DNA of 64,000 bases. Source: JBKECP01 sp047974765 (GTDB lineage Bacteria; Pseudomonadota; Gammaproteobacteria; Pseudomonadales; Halieaceae). The stretch spans positions 124,001 to 188,000 of the forward strand of contig JBKECP010000013.1 of assembly GCA_047974765.1 (NCBI GenBank), given 5' to 3'. Shown in pieces: positions 35,282 to 44,625 of the stretch (position 1 is the first letter of the stretch; each line of letters opens with the position of its first letter). The notes beneath the pieces are model-generated. The model was not told the DNA's origin and did no database searches. It worked only from the letters and a program-made list of their open reading frames with translations. The translations under genes and the position numbers were made by a program.

Positions 35282-35731
35282 TTATGTATGTACCTGTTCC
35301 AGCTCACTGATGGCGGCCATGAGTGCGAATTCATAACCCTGTGCACCCAGGCCGCAGATTACACCGCGGGCAATATCGCACAAGTAAGAATGTTGACGAA
35401 AGGACTCCCGCGCATGCACATTTGACAAGTGAACCTCAATAAAAGGAATTTCCACTGCGGCAAAGGCATCCCGCAGGGCTACGCTGGTGTGGGTGAAGGC
35501 AGCCGGATTGATCACAATAAAATTGACCCCCTCGCGGCGGGCATCCTGCACCCGTTCAATCAGCTCATACTCGGCGTTGCTTTGCATGCACAACAGATGG
35601 TGGCTCCGTTCGCGGGCAAGCTCGGTCAGGCGCTGGTTGATATCGGCCAGTGTGGTGTGACCATAAACGGCGGGTTCACGCGCACCCAGCAAATTCAGGT
35701 TGGGACCGTGCAGTACGAGTATGGTAGCCAT
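35282..35731 (-). CDS. aroQ: type II 3-dehydroquinate dehydratase
   Basis: Third step of the shikimate pathway. The 149 residues match the dodecameric type II family: LHGPNLNLLGAREPAVYG with the catalytic Tyr, MQSNAEYELIERVQDAR, INPAAFTHTSVALRDA, the catalytic His region EVHLSNVHARESFRQHS and GLGAQGYEFAL. The aroQ-accB-accC order is common in gammaproteobacteria. Confidence 0.97.
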   Translation of the reverse strand: MATILVLHGPNLNLLGAREPAVYGHTTLADINQRLTELARERSHHLLCMQSNAEYELIERVQDARREGVNFIVINPAAFTHTSVALRDAFAAVEIPFIEVHLSNVHARESFRQHSYLCDIARGVICGLGAQGYEFALMAAISELEQVHT

Positions 35732-35844
35732 GGCCGCGAAATTTCTCCCGATTTGGCGCGAACCTCCGGATTCTGGCCCAAATAACCGGCTTTGTCTACG
35801 AATATGGCACTTTTATAGCAAGTTAGCCGAATATAGCCGCTGGA

Positions 35845-37590
35845 TCAGAGTAGTTTAGCCTTCTTAAGATTTTTAGTGTCAGCCAGTGTCTCCAGCACCA
35901 GTGAACTGCGCAATATTTGCGGCAAAATAATTGCCTCAGCGGCTGGGTCGGCTGGATAAAAAATATAAAAAGGGATGCCATTGCGGCCGTATTGGCGCAA
36001 AAAATTGGCAATCTCAGGGTCGTATCGTGTCCAGTCTGCCACCATATAAACAACATTGGCCGTTTCGAAGGCCGCTCGCACAGTCTCGGTATTTAGTACG
36101 GTGCGCTCGTTGGCAATGCAGGTAATGCACCAGTCAGCGGTTACATCGACAAAGACTGGACGCCCCGAAGCACGCGCTTTGGCCAGTGCAGCCGGACTCC
36201 AGGGTTCGCCATAGGACAAGGCTGTCTGCTGGCTGTCGTCAATGCGACCCGGTTGCCACAGCGCGAGTGCAACTGCGATACCCAGGCACAATGCTGCGGT
36301 AATCCGGCCCGATAAGCGGTGACTCCACAGCCACAGAGCCAATGCCAGAAAAAGTGCGCCCAGCAGGGCTGCGGCCATCGTGTCCACACCCGCCTGACGA
36401 CCAGCCACCCACAGCAGCCAGATTGCGCTGGCGTAAAGCGGGAAGGCGAGAAACTGCTTGAGTCTGTCCATCCAGCGACCCGGTGCCGGCAGCAGACGCC
36501 GGGCCAGTTGGCTGTAGGCCAGCAATAGCAGGGGAGCGGCCATGCCCGCGCCGAGGGCGGCAAAAATCAGCAAGGCAATCGTGGCCGGTTGGGTGATGGC
36601 AAAGCCCAGCGCTGTACCCATCAGCGGGGCTGTGCAGGGGCTGGCAACAACAACGGCCAGCACGCCGGTAAAGAAACTGCCACTGTCGCCCTGACGATTG
36701 GCCAGAGCACTGCCGCTGTTCATCAGTCCGGCGCCCAGTTCAATGACACCTGAAAGTGCCAGACCCATCGCCAGAAACAGGTAGGCCAGGGCGATGACAA
36801 AGCCTGAGCTTTGTAACTGAAAGCCCCAGCCGATGGCCTGGCCCGCTCGCTGCAGACCAATCAGCAGGGCGGCCACACCGACAAAACTGACAATAACGCC
36901 AGCGGTATAAAACCAGCTTTGGCGATGACCGGTGTGCTCATTGGTCTGGGCAAAGCTCAGTACCTTTAGTGATAACACAGGGAAAACACAGGGCATCAGG
37001 TTGAGCAGGCTGCCGCCAAAGAAGGCCAGGGCAAGCATGCCGAGAATGGTTAGTATGGAATTGTCCGGCGCGACTGTCTGGGGGCTTGTTGCGACCGGTT
37101 GGGGCTTGCTGTCCAGTTCAGTGACGGTGCCCTGTTCAAAATCAACCTCAAAATACTGAGTGCGTGGCGGATAGCACAGGCCGGCATCGGCACAGCCCTG
37201 GGCGCTGACGGTGAGTGTGGCCAGGCCGCTGTGTCCGGTGATGCGCAAGCGGATGTCGGCTTCGCGGTAGTAGACCTTTGTGTCACCGAAAAATTCATCG
37301 TGGCGCTCAATAGCAGAAGGTAATTCGATTTCTGTGTCAATCTCGCCGCTGGTATTGGACAGCTTGAATTTGAATGCGTGCTGGTACAGATAATAGGTAT
37401 CGGCAATCAGCCAATACAGCCGTAACCCATCATCTTTTACCTCAAAATCCAGTTTGAAGGCTTCCTCAACCGGTAAAAATTCCGGTTCCCCAAGGCTGGC
37501 AAAGGGATCGGTATTAACGGATGCGTTGTCAAACTGGGCAAAGCAAAGCTGGCTGAGCAATACAAACAGGCTGGCGAGAACCAGACGCAT
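35845..37590 (-). CDS. dsbD: thiol:disulfide interchange protein DsbD
   Basis: Inner-membrane reductant importer keeping periplasmic thiols reduced. The 581 residues have a signal peptide, an N-terminal periplasmic domain with a cysteine pair in SAQGCADAGLCYPP, an eight-helix membrane core with redox cysteines in LMPCVFPVLSLK and VASPCTAPLMGTA, and a C-terminal thioredoxin-like domain with WCITC in VDVTADWCITCIANE. All six cysteines needed for electron relay are visible. It is the most upstream gene of the leftward run. Confidence 0.96.
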   Translation of the reverse strand: MRLVLASLFVLLSQLCFAQFDNASVNTDPFASLGEPEFLPVEEAFKLDFEVKDDGLRLYWLIADTYYLYQHAFKFKLSNTSGEIDTEIELPSAIERHDEFFGDTKVYYREADIRLRITGHSGLATLTVSAQGCADAGLCYPPRTQYFEVDFEQGTVTELDSKPQPVATSPQTVAPDNSILTILGMLALAFFGGSLLNLMPCVFPVLSLKVLSFAQTNEHTGHRQSWFYTAGVIVSFVGVAALLIGLQRAGQAIGWGFQLQSSGFVIALAYLFLAMGLALSGVIELGAGLMNSGSALANRQGDSGSFFTGVLAVVVASPCTAPLMGTALGFAITQPATIALLIFAALGAGMAAPLLLLAYSQLARRLLPAPGRWMDRLKQFLAFPLYASAIWLLWVAGRQAGVDTMAAALLGALFLALALWLWSHRLSGRITAALCLGIAVALALWQPGRIDDSQQTALSYGEPWSPAALAKARASGRPVFVDVTADWCITCIANERTVLNTETVRAAFETANVVYMVADWTRYDPEIANFLRQYGRNGIPFYIFYPADPAAEAIILPQILRSSLVLETLADTKNLKKAKLL

Positions 37591-37743
37591 GGAGATACCT
37601 CTTGATATTGGGCAGGGTGTACCACAGATGTTTTATTGAGGGTGTTCATTGTAGCAGTGCTTTAATAGCAGCCCAATTCCAATCAGACGGTATTTGTACT
37701 GTCTACATCAGGATGTGTTGCGCAAGGCGGGGCTTTCAGGTGC

Positions 37744-37749
37744 TATAGT
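37744..37749 (+). promoter_or_regulatory. candidate -10 hexamer upstream of the DUF2333 gene
   Basis: TATAGT at 37744-37749 lies about 85 bases before the DUF2333 start in the divergent dsbD/DUF2333 spacer (37591-37833). No well-spaced -35 was found, so it is only suggestive. The spacer shows no gene. Confidence 0.3.
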
Positions 37750-37833
37750 CGCAAACTCCAGTGTCGTCGGGTTTGATCCAAAAGACAGGTCGAAGCGGCG
37801 CAGTGGTGCAGTAATGTTATTGAGGGATAACGC

Positions 37834-38892
37834 ATGATGCAGGAAAGCAGGAGTCTTCTCCGTACTATTGGTCAGCGCTGGCAGGAGTGGCGTGAAGATA
37901 CCGCCGATGCCAGCTGGTGGCGCTGGCTGTCGCGTGGTTTTGTCGCCTATCTGCTGCTGGCAGTGTTGCTGGGCATGTACTGGAGTCTGATACCGGATCG
38001 TTTTGATGTGGCTGGACAGGCGGCGGCACTGGCGGCTGATAATAATGGTCGTGTGGTGACAGGCTCTGCCACGACCGGTGCGCTGATTACCGTGCTTGAT
38101 ACTCTGCTGGACAAGCCCGGTGGTTTTATCCGCAATGATATCTTCCCGCCCGGAATCTGGCTGGATAATATGCCGAGCTGGGAGTACGGCGTACTGATTC
38201 AGTCGCGGGATCTGGCCCGTGCTCTGCGTGAAGTCCACAGCCGCTCCCAGAGTCAGTCCACTGAGGATAAGGATCTGGCTGAAGCTGAACCCCATTTCAA
38301 CTTCAGCGCCAACAGTTGGATGCTGCCGGCCTCGGAGTCAGAATACCGGGCCGGGCTGAAAGAGCTGCGCAGCTATTTTCGGCGATTGTCAGATGATGAT
38401 GACAGCGATGCCCAGTTTTATGCCCGTGCTGATAACCTGCGCTATTGGCTCAACAGTGCGGCCAACCGCCTGGGCAGTTTGTCTCAGCGGCTGAGTGCCA
38501 GTGTCGGTCAGCGCCGCCTGAATACTGATCTGGCTGGTGATGCCGACGCTACCCAGTCGACAGTGGCGCCAACTGAAAAAATTGTGCGCACGCCTTGGCT
38601 GCAAATTGACAATGTTTTTTACGAGGCCCGTGGTACGGCCTGGGCACTGATGCATTTTTTAAAGGCGGCGGAAATTGATTTTGCCGATGTGCTGGCCAAA
38701 AAAAATGCGCAGGTCAGTCTGCAACAAATTATTCGTGAACTGGAATCCACCCAGGACAGAATGTGGAGCCCAATAGTTCTCAACGGTACCGGCTTTGGTA
38801 TTGTGGCCAATCATTCGCTTGTGATGGCTAATTATCTTAGCCGGGCCAATGCGGCTATTGTGGATTTACGGGATTTACTGGCCAAGGGCTGA
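37834..38892 (+). CDS. DUF2333-family membrane protein
   Basis: A 352-residue protein conserved in pseudomonads and relatives but without assigned function. One hydrophobic segment lies near residues 30-48 (GFVAYLLLAVLLGMYW), followed by a large periplasmic domain with GGFIRNDIFPPGIWLDNMPS, WEYGVLIQSRDLARALR and FNFSANSWMLPASESEYR, and a C-terminal part with GTAWALMHFLKAAEIDF. These match the DUF2333 pattern as I know it. It stands alone between dsbD and the iron operon. Confidence 0.85.
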   Translation: MMQESRSLLRTIGQRWQEWREDTADASWWRWLSRGFVAYLLLAVLLGMYWSLIPDRFDVAGQAAALAADNNGRVVTGSATTGALITVLDTLLDKPGGFIRNDIFPPGIWLDNMPSWEYGVLIQSRDLARALREVHSRSQSQSTEDKDLAEAEPHFNFSANSWMLPASESEYRAGLKELRSYFRRLSDDDDSDAQFYARADNLRYWLNSAANRLGSLSQRLSASVGQRRLNTDLAGDADATQSTVAPTEKIVRTPWLQIDNVFYEARGTAWALMHFLKAAEIDFADVLAKKNAQVSLQQIIRELESTQDRMWSPIVLNGTGFGIVANHSLVMANYLSRANAAIVDLRDLLAKG

Positions 38893-38984
38893 CAGTGGTT
38901 TATGCAGCATCGGCGGTACGGAATTTTCAGGTATTTACCGTTATGGTTTGCTCCCACTAGGTTCTTAAACCTTTACCCTTTTTG

Positions 38985-38999
38985 CGATAATGAATATCA
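38985..38999. promoter_or_regulatory. Fur box overlapping a -10 element
   Basis: CGATAATGAATATCA matches the 7-1-7 Fur consensus TGATAATnATTATCA at 12 of 14 scored positions, and AATGA/TCATT is an exact palindrome inside it. GATAAT at 38986-38991 also reads as a -10 hexamer, so Fur-Fe would cover the promoter of the downstream iron-transport operon. This also argues against the ATG at 38990 as a start codon. Confidence 0.75.
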
Positions 39000-39031
39000 T
39001 TTGCGCGCCATTCCTCAATCTGGACATCACT

Positions 39032-39844
39032 ATGCAAGGTTCCTTCCGTATGTTTCGTAACATCTGTTTGTCTCTGTGTATGGTTGTTGGTGCTGCAGCG
39101 TTGCCTGCCCAGGCCAGTGGCCCGGCGGGTGAGCACGTTAACCATCTGACCCATAATCTCGATAGCTATACCGCAGAGGTCAACTGGCTGATTGCCAAAG
39201 TGGATGAAATGGTCGACACCTATGCCGATGAGGGTGCCGATGCGGTGAACAGCCAGAATCTGGTTGATGACTGGGAGTCTGTTGATTTTCACGCAGCCAT
39301 TGAAACCCAGTACATACCTATTTACGCCTCTATCTGGCAGGGGCTGTTCGGTGTCAAGCAGGGTATTGACGACAAGGCTGCCGTAGCTGGCGTACGTACG
39401 CAGCAGGCGCTGCTGGAGCAGGCTTTATGGCAGGCGCTGGGTGCTGTCAAGCTGGCCGCCAGCTATCAGGACAAGGGTTTACTGGCTCGCGTACAGACCA
39501 GTGCGGACGCTCCCATGACCACGGAGGCCACTTTTGATGAGATCAGACATCGACTCGATCGTGTTGTTGCCAAATATGCTGAACAGGTGCCGAAAGAGGC
39601 ACTTGGCATCGTTCATGATACTTACCTGAATCTGTTTGAAGGGGTTGAGGGTGCTCTGATCGAGCAGAATGCTGCGTTGGTGGAAGATCTTGAAAAAGAT
39701 TTCAATGTCACCCTGCCAGTGGCTATTCAGGAGGGTAAAACGCTTGATAGTGTGCGTGAAATTGTGACGGCCATGAAAAGTAAACTGGATAAATCCAAAG
39801 CCCTGCTGATTGATGCCGAGAAAGCACGCAAGGATGTATTCTGA
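39032..39844 (+). CDS. periplasmic helical protein of an iron-transport operon
   Basis: About 270 residues with a signal peptide ending near LPAQASG, followed by a mostly alpha-helical domain. No family was firmly recognised; ASIWQGLFGVKQGI and LEQALWQALGAVKLAAS resemble the helical extracytoplasmic part of FTR1-type iron permeases, which is weak evidence. Start is ATG at 39032 or 39050; 38990 overlaps the Fur box. It lies three bases before the ferric-binding protein gene, so it is probably co-transcribed and may be an accessory iron-binding or reductase-partner protein. Confidence 0.65.
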   Translation: MQGSFRMFRNICLSLCMVVGAAALPAQASGPAGEHVNHLTHNLDSYTAEVNWLIAKVDEMVDTYADEGADAVNSQNLVDDWESVDFHAAIETQYIPIYASIWQGLFGVKQGIDDKAAVAGVRTQQALLEQALWQALGAVKLAASYQDKGLLARVQTSADAPMTTEATFDEIRHRLDRVVAKYAEQVPKEALGIVHDTYLNLFEGVEGALIEQNAALVEDLEKDFNVTLPVAIQEGKTLDSVREIVTAMKSKLDKSKALLIDAEKARKDVF

Positions 39845-39846
39845 TT

Positions 39847-40887
39847 ATGCGACGTAGAACCTTTGTTCAATCCATACTGGCTGCCGGTGCTGTGGGCAGC
39901 CTGCCGCTGGCAGGTTCCCGTGTTTTTGCTGCTGATGCGCCGGTGCCAGCGTCAGTTGAAGATTTGCCCCGGCTTGAAGGTGAACTAACCCTGTACCTGG
40001 GCCGTGGGGAGGGCGGGCTTTATGAGAATGTGCTCGGTGCTATTGAAAAACGCAACCCAAAGTTGAAGCTCGCGGTTCGTCGCGGTTCGACGGCGGCACT
40101 GGCCAACGCTATTGTGGCTGAGGCCAAAGCCGGTGTACGCCGTGCCGACTTGTTCTGGGCGGTTGATTCAGGTGCTATCGGCCTGGTGACGGGGGAAGGG
40201 CTGGCGCAGTCATTGCCTGCGGATTTAACGGCACAATTGAAGCCGGGTTTTGCCTATCCTCGCTGGTCGCCGGTATCCGGTCGTATTCGCACATTGCCCT
40301 ACAACACTGACCGGCTGAGCCCGGAGCGCGTTCCCGATAGCGTAATGGCACTGGCTGACACTGATCTCAGTCTGGGTTGGGCGCCTGCCTATGCCGCGTT
40401 CCAGTCTTTTATTACCGCCATGCGTTTGCTGGAAGGAGAGGAGGCAACAGCGGCCTGGTTGCAGGCTGTTAACAGGCGAGCCCGCAGTTATGCCGGTGAA
40501 CTCGGTGTGGTCATGGCCGTCGAACGCGGTGAGGTTGACCTGGGCTTTGCCAATCATTACTACACTTTGCGATTGAAAGCGGGCAAACCTGATGCAAAAG
40601 TGGCACTGGCTTTTACCCGTAATGACGCCGGTTGTCTGGTTAATGCCTCGGGTATCCTGGCGCTGAAAGAGGGCGATTTGCCGGTTAACTTCATTCGCTA
40701 TCTGTTGACGCAGGAAGTGCAGTCCTACCTGGCCGGTGAAGCCTATGAAATTCCGATGGTGGCCGGGGTGAAACCGCCACAGGGATTACCCCCCCTGAGC
40801 ACCATTTCTCCACCGAAGGTGGATTTGACCGATCTTGCTGATCTGCGGCCAACACTGGATCTGATGCGTAAAGTCGGCGTGCTATGA
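39847..40887 (+). CDS. ferric-iron ABC transporter substrate-binding protein (FbpA-like)
   Basis: Periplasmic Fe3+ carrier. The 346-residue product has a twin-arginine-style leader (MRRRTFVQSILAAGAVGSLP, cleavage near VFAAD), suggesting Tat export. The type II binding-protein fold shows GELTLYLGRGEGGLYENV, RTLPYNTDRLSP and the tyrosine pair in NHYYTLRL that coordinates iron in FbpA proteins. The stop overlaps the permease start (ATGA). Tat rather than Sec export would be unusual but not unique for this family. Confidence 0.85.
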   Translation: MRRRTFVQSILAAGAVGSLPLAGSRVFAADAPVPASVEDLPRLEGELTLYLGRGEGGLYENVLGAIEKRNPKLKLAVRRGSTAALANAIVAEAKAGVRRADLFWAVDSGAIGLVTGEGLAQSLPADLTAQLKPGFAYPRWSPVSGRIRTLPYNTDRLSPERVPDSVMALADTDLSLGWAPAYAAFQSFITAMRLLEGEEATAAWLQAVNRRARSYAGELGVVMAVERGEVDLGFANHYYTLRLKAGKPDAKVALAFTRNDAGCLVNASGILALKEGDLPVNFIRYLLTQEVQSYLAGEAYEIPMVAGVKPPQGLPPLSTISPPKVDLTDLADLRPTLDLMRKVGVL

Positions 40888-42407
40888 AACGCTGGCCTCT
40901 GTCTTATTTACCCGCCCTGCTGGTGGCGCTGGTGGCGCTGGCTCCCATTGTCGTGTTGGTGGGCATGGTGTCTGAGGGGGGCTGGCAATTCTTTGATACC
41001 CACAATCTGCGGGTGGGTGCCAACACATTGTTGTTGATGTTGTTTACAGTGATTGGCGCGGTGCTCATTGGTGTGCCACTGGCGCTGCTGACCGCCTATG
41101 TGCGGCTACCGGCAGCCCGCTTCTGGTTGATCATGCTGGCATCACCACTGGCGGTACCAAGCTATATTGGTGCTTTTGCACTGTATGCAGCGCCGGGACG
41201 TGGCGGTGAAATTGAATTGCTGACAGGTTTGATGATACCGCGCCTGGATGGTTTGGCCGGTGCATCACTGGTGATGGCACTTTACACCTATCCCTTTGTG
41301 ATGCTGGCCACACGGGCCTGTCTGTTGAGCCTGGATGTCAGTCTGGTGAATGCAGCGCGCACCCTGGGCATGTCTTTGGGTGCCAGTTTGTGGCGTGTGG
41401 TGCTGCCGCGGGTTGTTGTGGGCATTGCCTCGGGTGCCTTGCTGGCGGCACTGTATGCGCTGTCGGATTTTGGTACCCCGGCGATTATGCACCTGGATAC
41501 CTTCACCCGGGTGATTTACGTTGAATACAATGCTTTTGGCCTTAGCCAGGCAGCTATGCTGTCGCTGCAGCTGCTGGCAGTGGTGGCACTGGTACTGTTT
41601 CTGGAGTCAAGGGTTGTGGCTACAGCCGAACGGCCCGGCCGCGGCCTGCTGTTCTGGCCGGCCGGTTGGCAAAAAGCTCTGATGTTGCTGGCGGCCCTGC
41701 CTGTTTTCCTGCTGGCAATTGTGCTGCCTCTGGCGGTATTCATTCTCTGGCTGTTGCGCGATGGCGCCGGTGATTTTGACATAATCTATGCTTGGAATTC
41801 GGTCAAGGCATCAATGCTGGCGGCTATCGTCGCGCTGGTGGTGGCGGTGCCGGTGGCTCATGCCGCACTCAGCGGCCGGGCTGGTCGCCTGATGGAGCGT
41901 GTAACGTATCTCGGTTATGGCGTGCCCGGTATTGTGATGGGTACGGCGCTGGTCTATATCGGTCTGAAATTGCCTTTTCTGTACCAGACACTGGGCCTGC
42001 TGGTGCTGGCCTATGTGCTGCGTTTTTTACCGCTGGCGGTGGGTACCGTGCGCGCATCGGCTCAGGGGCTGGATAGCTCGCTGGTCAGGGCCGCCCGGGT
42101 TCTCGGTGCCAGTCCCCGGGAAGCCTTTATGCGGGTGACTTTGCCGCTGACGGCCCGGGGGATGGTAGCGGGTGCGGCGCTGGTCTTTCTGGAAGCCATG
42201 CGTGAACTGCCGGCTACGCTGATGCTCGGGCCAACCGGTTTTGAAACACTGGCCACTTATTTGTGGCGTGTTTATGAAGCGGGTTATTTTGGCCGTGCCG
42301 CTGTTCCCGGTCTGCTGCTGGTGCTGATGTCTGCCCTTGGACTGGCGCTGATGCTCAGCGGCGAGCGGCGGGCTGAATTTACTGTAACTGAGGAGCCGCA
42401 CCACTGA
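40884..42407 (+). CDS. ferric-iron ABC transporter permease (FbpB-like)
   Basis: A 507-residue inner-membrane protein with about twelve helices, two fused permease halves. Each half has an EAA-type loop contacting the ATPase: NAARTLGMSLGASLWRVVLP near residue 157 and RAARVLGASPREAFMRVTLP near 400. This fused layout is standard for FbpB/SfuB. It overlaps both neighbours by a few bases, forming one translational unit. Confidence 0.92.
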   Translation: MKRWPLSYLPALLVALVALAPIVVLVGMVSEGGWQFFDTHNLRVGANTLLLMLFTVIGAVLIGVPLALLTAYVRLPAARFWLIMLASPLAVPSYIGAFALYAAPGRGGEIELLTGLMIPRLDGLAGASLVMALYTYPFVMLATRACLLSLDVSLVNAARTLGMSLGASLWRVVLPRVVVGIASGALLAALYALSDFGTPAIMHLDTFTRVIYVEYNAFGLSQAAMLSLQLLAVVALVLFLESRVVATAERPGRGLLFWPAGWQKALMLLAALPVFLLAIVLPLAVFILWLLRDGAGDFDIIYAWNSVKASMLAAIVALVVAVPVAHAALSGRAGRLMERVTYLGYGVPGIVMGTALVYIGLKLPFLYQTLGLLVLAYVLRFLPLAVGTVRASAQGLDSSLVRAARVLGASPREAFMRVTLPLTARGMVAGAALVFLEAMRELPATLMLGPTGFETLATYLWRVYEAGYFGRAAVPGLLLVLMSALGLALMLSGERRAEFTVTEEPHH

Positions 42408-43420
42408 TGTTGACTGTTAGTAATCTTACCGTCTGTTATGGCTCAACCCGGGTGGTGGATAAACTGGATCTGGTGCTGGGCGCCAATGAAATTCTGATGC
42501 TGGTGGGCCCAACAGGCTGTGGTAAAACCACGATTTTGCAGGCTTTGGCTGGATTGGTGCCGATCAGTGAGGGCCGGATCAGCATGGCGGGCTGGCAGGC
42601 TGCACCGACCTCACCGGTAGCACCGGAAAAACGCAATGTTGGCATGGTGTTTCAGGATTTTGCTCTCTTTCCCCACCTCAGTGTTGAACAGAATGTCGGT
42701 TTTCGCCTGAAAGATACCCGCCCGGTTGATCACTGGCTGGACCTGCTCGGGCTGGAAAATTTTCGCAAGGCCAAACCGGCCACACTGTCCGGCGGCCAGA
42801 AACAGCGGGTGGCGCTGGCGCGAACACTGGCTCACCAACCTGGCTTTGTGTTGCTGGATGAACCGCTGTCCAATCTTGATGCGGCTCTCAAAGACCGGTT
42901 GCGCTGGGATATTCGCCAGGCACTTAAAAGTGCGGGGGTACCGGCCATATGGGTCACTCACGACCAGCAGGAGGCACTGTCGGTCGGTGATCGGGTCGGT
43001 ATTCTCAATCGCGGTGTATTGGCTCAGCTGGACACACCGGAGGTCTGTTTTACGGCACCAGCCAATCACTTTGTGGCCCGTTTTTTGGGCGAGGCAGATT
43101 TTTTACCGGGTGTGCTCAAGGGCGAGCGTGTTGAAACTGTTATCGGTGCGGCGGCTGCCACACCTGTCAACGGTGCAGCTGGCGAAGTGGATTTGCTGGT
43201 GCGGCCGGATGACCTGGTACTGACGACAGCTGCGGACGCGCAGGCCAATGGTGCTGTTACATGGGCGCGCTATGAAGGGGGTACGCGCCTGTGCGCTGTT
43301 GCTTTGGATGCAGGGCCAAACCTGCATGTGCGGGTCGGTCATGAAGTCTGTGTTGAGCCCGGCCAGAGGGTACAGCTGGAACTGGTGTCCGGGGAGTCGC
43401 TGGCGGCGCTTGCGCGCTGA
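42407..43420 (+). CDS. ferric-iron ABC transporter ATP-binding protein (FbpC-like)
   Basis: A 337-residue ATPase energising the iron permease. Walker A is VGPTGCGKTT, the signature is LSGGQKQRVALARTL, Walker B is VLLDEPLSNLD and the switch is WVTHDQQEAL; a C-terminal TOBE-like domain (about 240-337) follows, as in FbpC. The ATG overlaps the permease stop by one base. A hairpin at 43394-43437 spans its stop codon. Confidence 0.93.
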   Translation: MLTVSNLTVCYGSTRVVDKLDLVLGANEILMLVGPTGCGKTTILQALAGLVPISEGRISMAGWQAAPTSPVAPEKRNVGMVFQDFALFPHLSVEQNVGFRLKDTRPVDHWLDLLGLENFRKAKPATLSGGQKQRVALARTLAHQPGFVLLDEPLSNLDAALKDRLRWDIRQALKSAGVPAIWVTHDQQEALSVGDRVGILNRGVLAQLDTPEVCFTAPANHFVARFLGEADFLPGVLKGERVETVIGAAAATPVNGAAGEVDLLVRPDDLVLTTAADAQANGAVTWARYEGGTRLCAVALDAGPNLHVRVGHEVCVEPGQRVQLELVSGESLAALAR

Positions 43421-43437
43421 GATTTTGCCAGCGACTC
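43394..43437. terminator. hairpin spanning the fbpC-like stop codon
   Basis: GAGTCGCTGGC (43394-43404) and GCCAGCGACTC (43427-43437) form a perfect 11-bp stem whose loop contains the stop codon and a small inner GCGC/GCGC pairing. It is followed by TGATTTT, so it is a plausible operon terminator, facing the convergent aldo/keto reductase gene. The same CGCTGGC/GCCAGCG core occurs in the trpE attenuator hairpin. Confidence 0.55.
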
Positions 43438-43461
43438 TGATTTTCCGACGAACCTGACGCC

Positions 43462-44448
43462 TTAGTGGTTGAGTGTTTGCATGCCGGTGGGTGTATAGCG
43501 CTCGCCAACGACCTCACAGTTATCGACGATTTCTCGCAGCTTGCTGAGTGCTGAGGAGGGCAGTGTCAGTCCGGCTGCGATGTTGTTTTCACTTAAATAG
43601 CGGGGATTCTTGGTGCCGGGAATGGGAACGATGGTATCGCCTGCGGCCAGCAGCCAGGCCAGTGCTACCTGGGCGGGTGTCGCATTCAGACTGCGGGCAA
43701 TGTCATGGACGGCTTCCACCAAAGCCAGATTGCGATCCAGTGCCGCCTGCTGGAATCGCGGCATGGAGGCACGAAAATCACCTGCCGACAGGTCGCTGGC
43801 AGATCGCATTGAGCCCGTTAAAAACCCCCGTCCCAGTGGTGAGTAAGCAACAAAGCCAATACCCAGTTGCTGACAGGTCGGCAGAATTTCTGCTTCTACT
43901 TCCGGTGACCACAGTGAATATTCACTTTGTAATGCGGCAACGTGCAGAGCGGCATGGGCTTTTTTGAGTGTATCCACACTGACCTCGGATAAGCCCACAT
44001 ATTTGATTTTGCCCTCCTTGCGCAGGTCGGCAAAAGTCTCCATCACCTCTTCAATGGGCGTAATGCCGTCATAGCGATGCAGGTAGTAAAGGTCGATACA
44101 TTCCACGCCCAGGCGTTGCAGTGATCCCTCGCAGGCGCTGCGAATGTAGTCGGGGCTGCTGTTGAGGCCACGGACATTGGGATCTTCACTGCGCACAATG
44201 CCACATTTGGTGGCAACCTGAGCTGTGTCTGCTGACAATGTTGTCAAAAAGCGGGCCAGTAATCGTTCGTTGTTACCATTGCCGTACATATCAGCGGTAT
44301 CGAAGAAGGTAACACCTTCGTCGAGTGCCTGTTTCAGTACCTGAAGTGAACGCTCATCATTACGACTGCCGTAAAACTCACTCATACCCATACAGCCTAA
44401 CCCGAGAGCTGATACCTCAAGACCTGGCGCCAGTTGTCGTGTGTCCAT
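43462..44448 (-). CDS. aldo/keto reductase
   Basis: NADPH-dependent oxidoreductase of 328 residues with the TIM-barrel catalytic set: the Asp and Tyr in FFDTADMYGNGNNERLL, the Lys in VATKCGIV and the His in DLYYLHRYDG; the NADPH region PIPGTKNPRYLSEN is near the C-terminus. ATG at 44448 follows AGGAG; an in-frame start at 44505 has no such site. It resembles the YajO/auxin-induced-like group. The substrate is unknown. It is divergent from the LysR regulator gene, a frequent regulator-target arrangement. Confidence 0.9.
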   Translation of the reverse strand: MDTRQLAPGLEVSALGLGCMGMSEFYGSRNDERSLQVLKQALDEGVTFFDTADMYGNGNNERLLARFLTTLSADTAQVATKCGIVRSEDPNVRGLNSSPDYIRSACEGSLQRLGVECIDLYYLHRYDGITPIEEVMETFADLRKEGKIKYVGLSEVSVDTLKKAHAALHVAALQSEYSLWSPEVEAEILPTCQQLGIGFVAYSPLGRGFLTGSMRSASDLSAGDFRASMPRFQQAALDRNLALVEAVHDIARSLNATPAQVALAWLLAAGDTIVPIPGTKNPRYLSENNIAAGLTLPSSALSKLREIVDNCEVVGERYTPTGMQTLNH

Positions 44449-44625
44449 GCTTTGTTCTCCTGTTTTGGTGACAGATGAAGGAAAGCAATCATTGTAGCCT
44501 TTCATGAATGAGGCCTAATTGTAGAAAAAACGTAAGTTGTTTTCCGAAAATGGAAAGTTGATGTAGGATTATTGCGATTGCTAAGGCACTGCCTGACAGT
44601 GTTGGCAGGGCAGGTTGGCAGGGCA

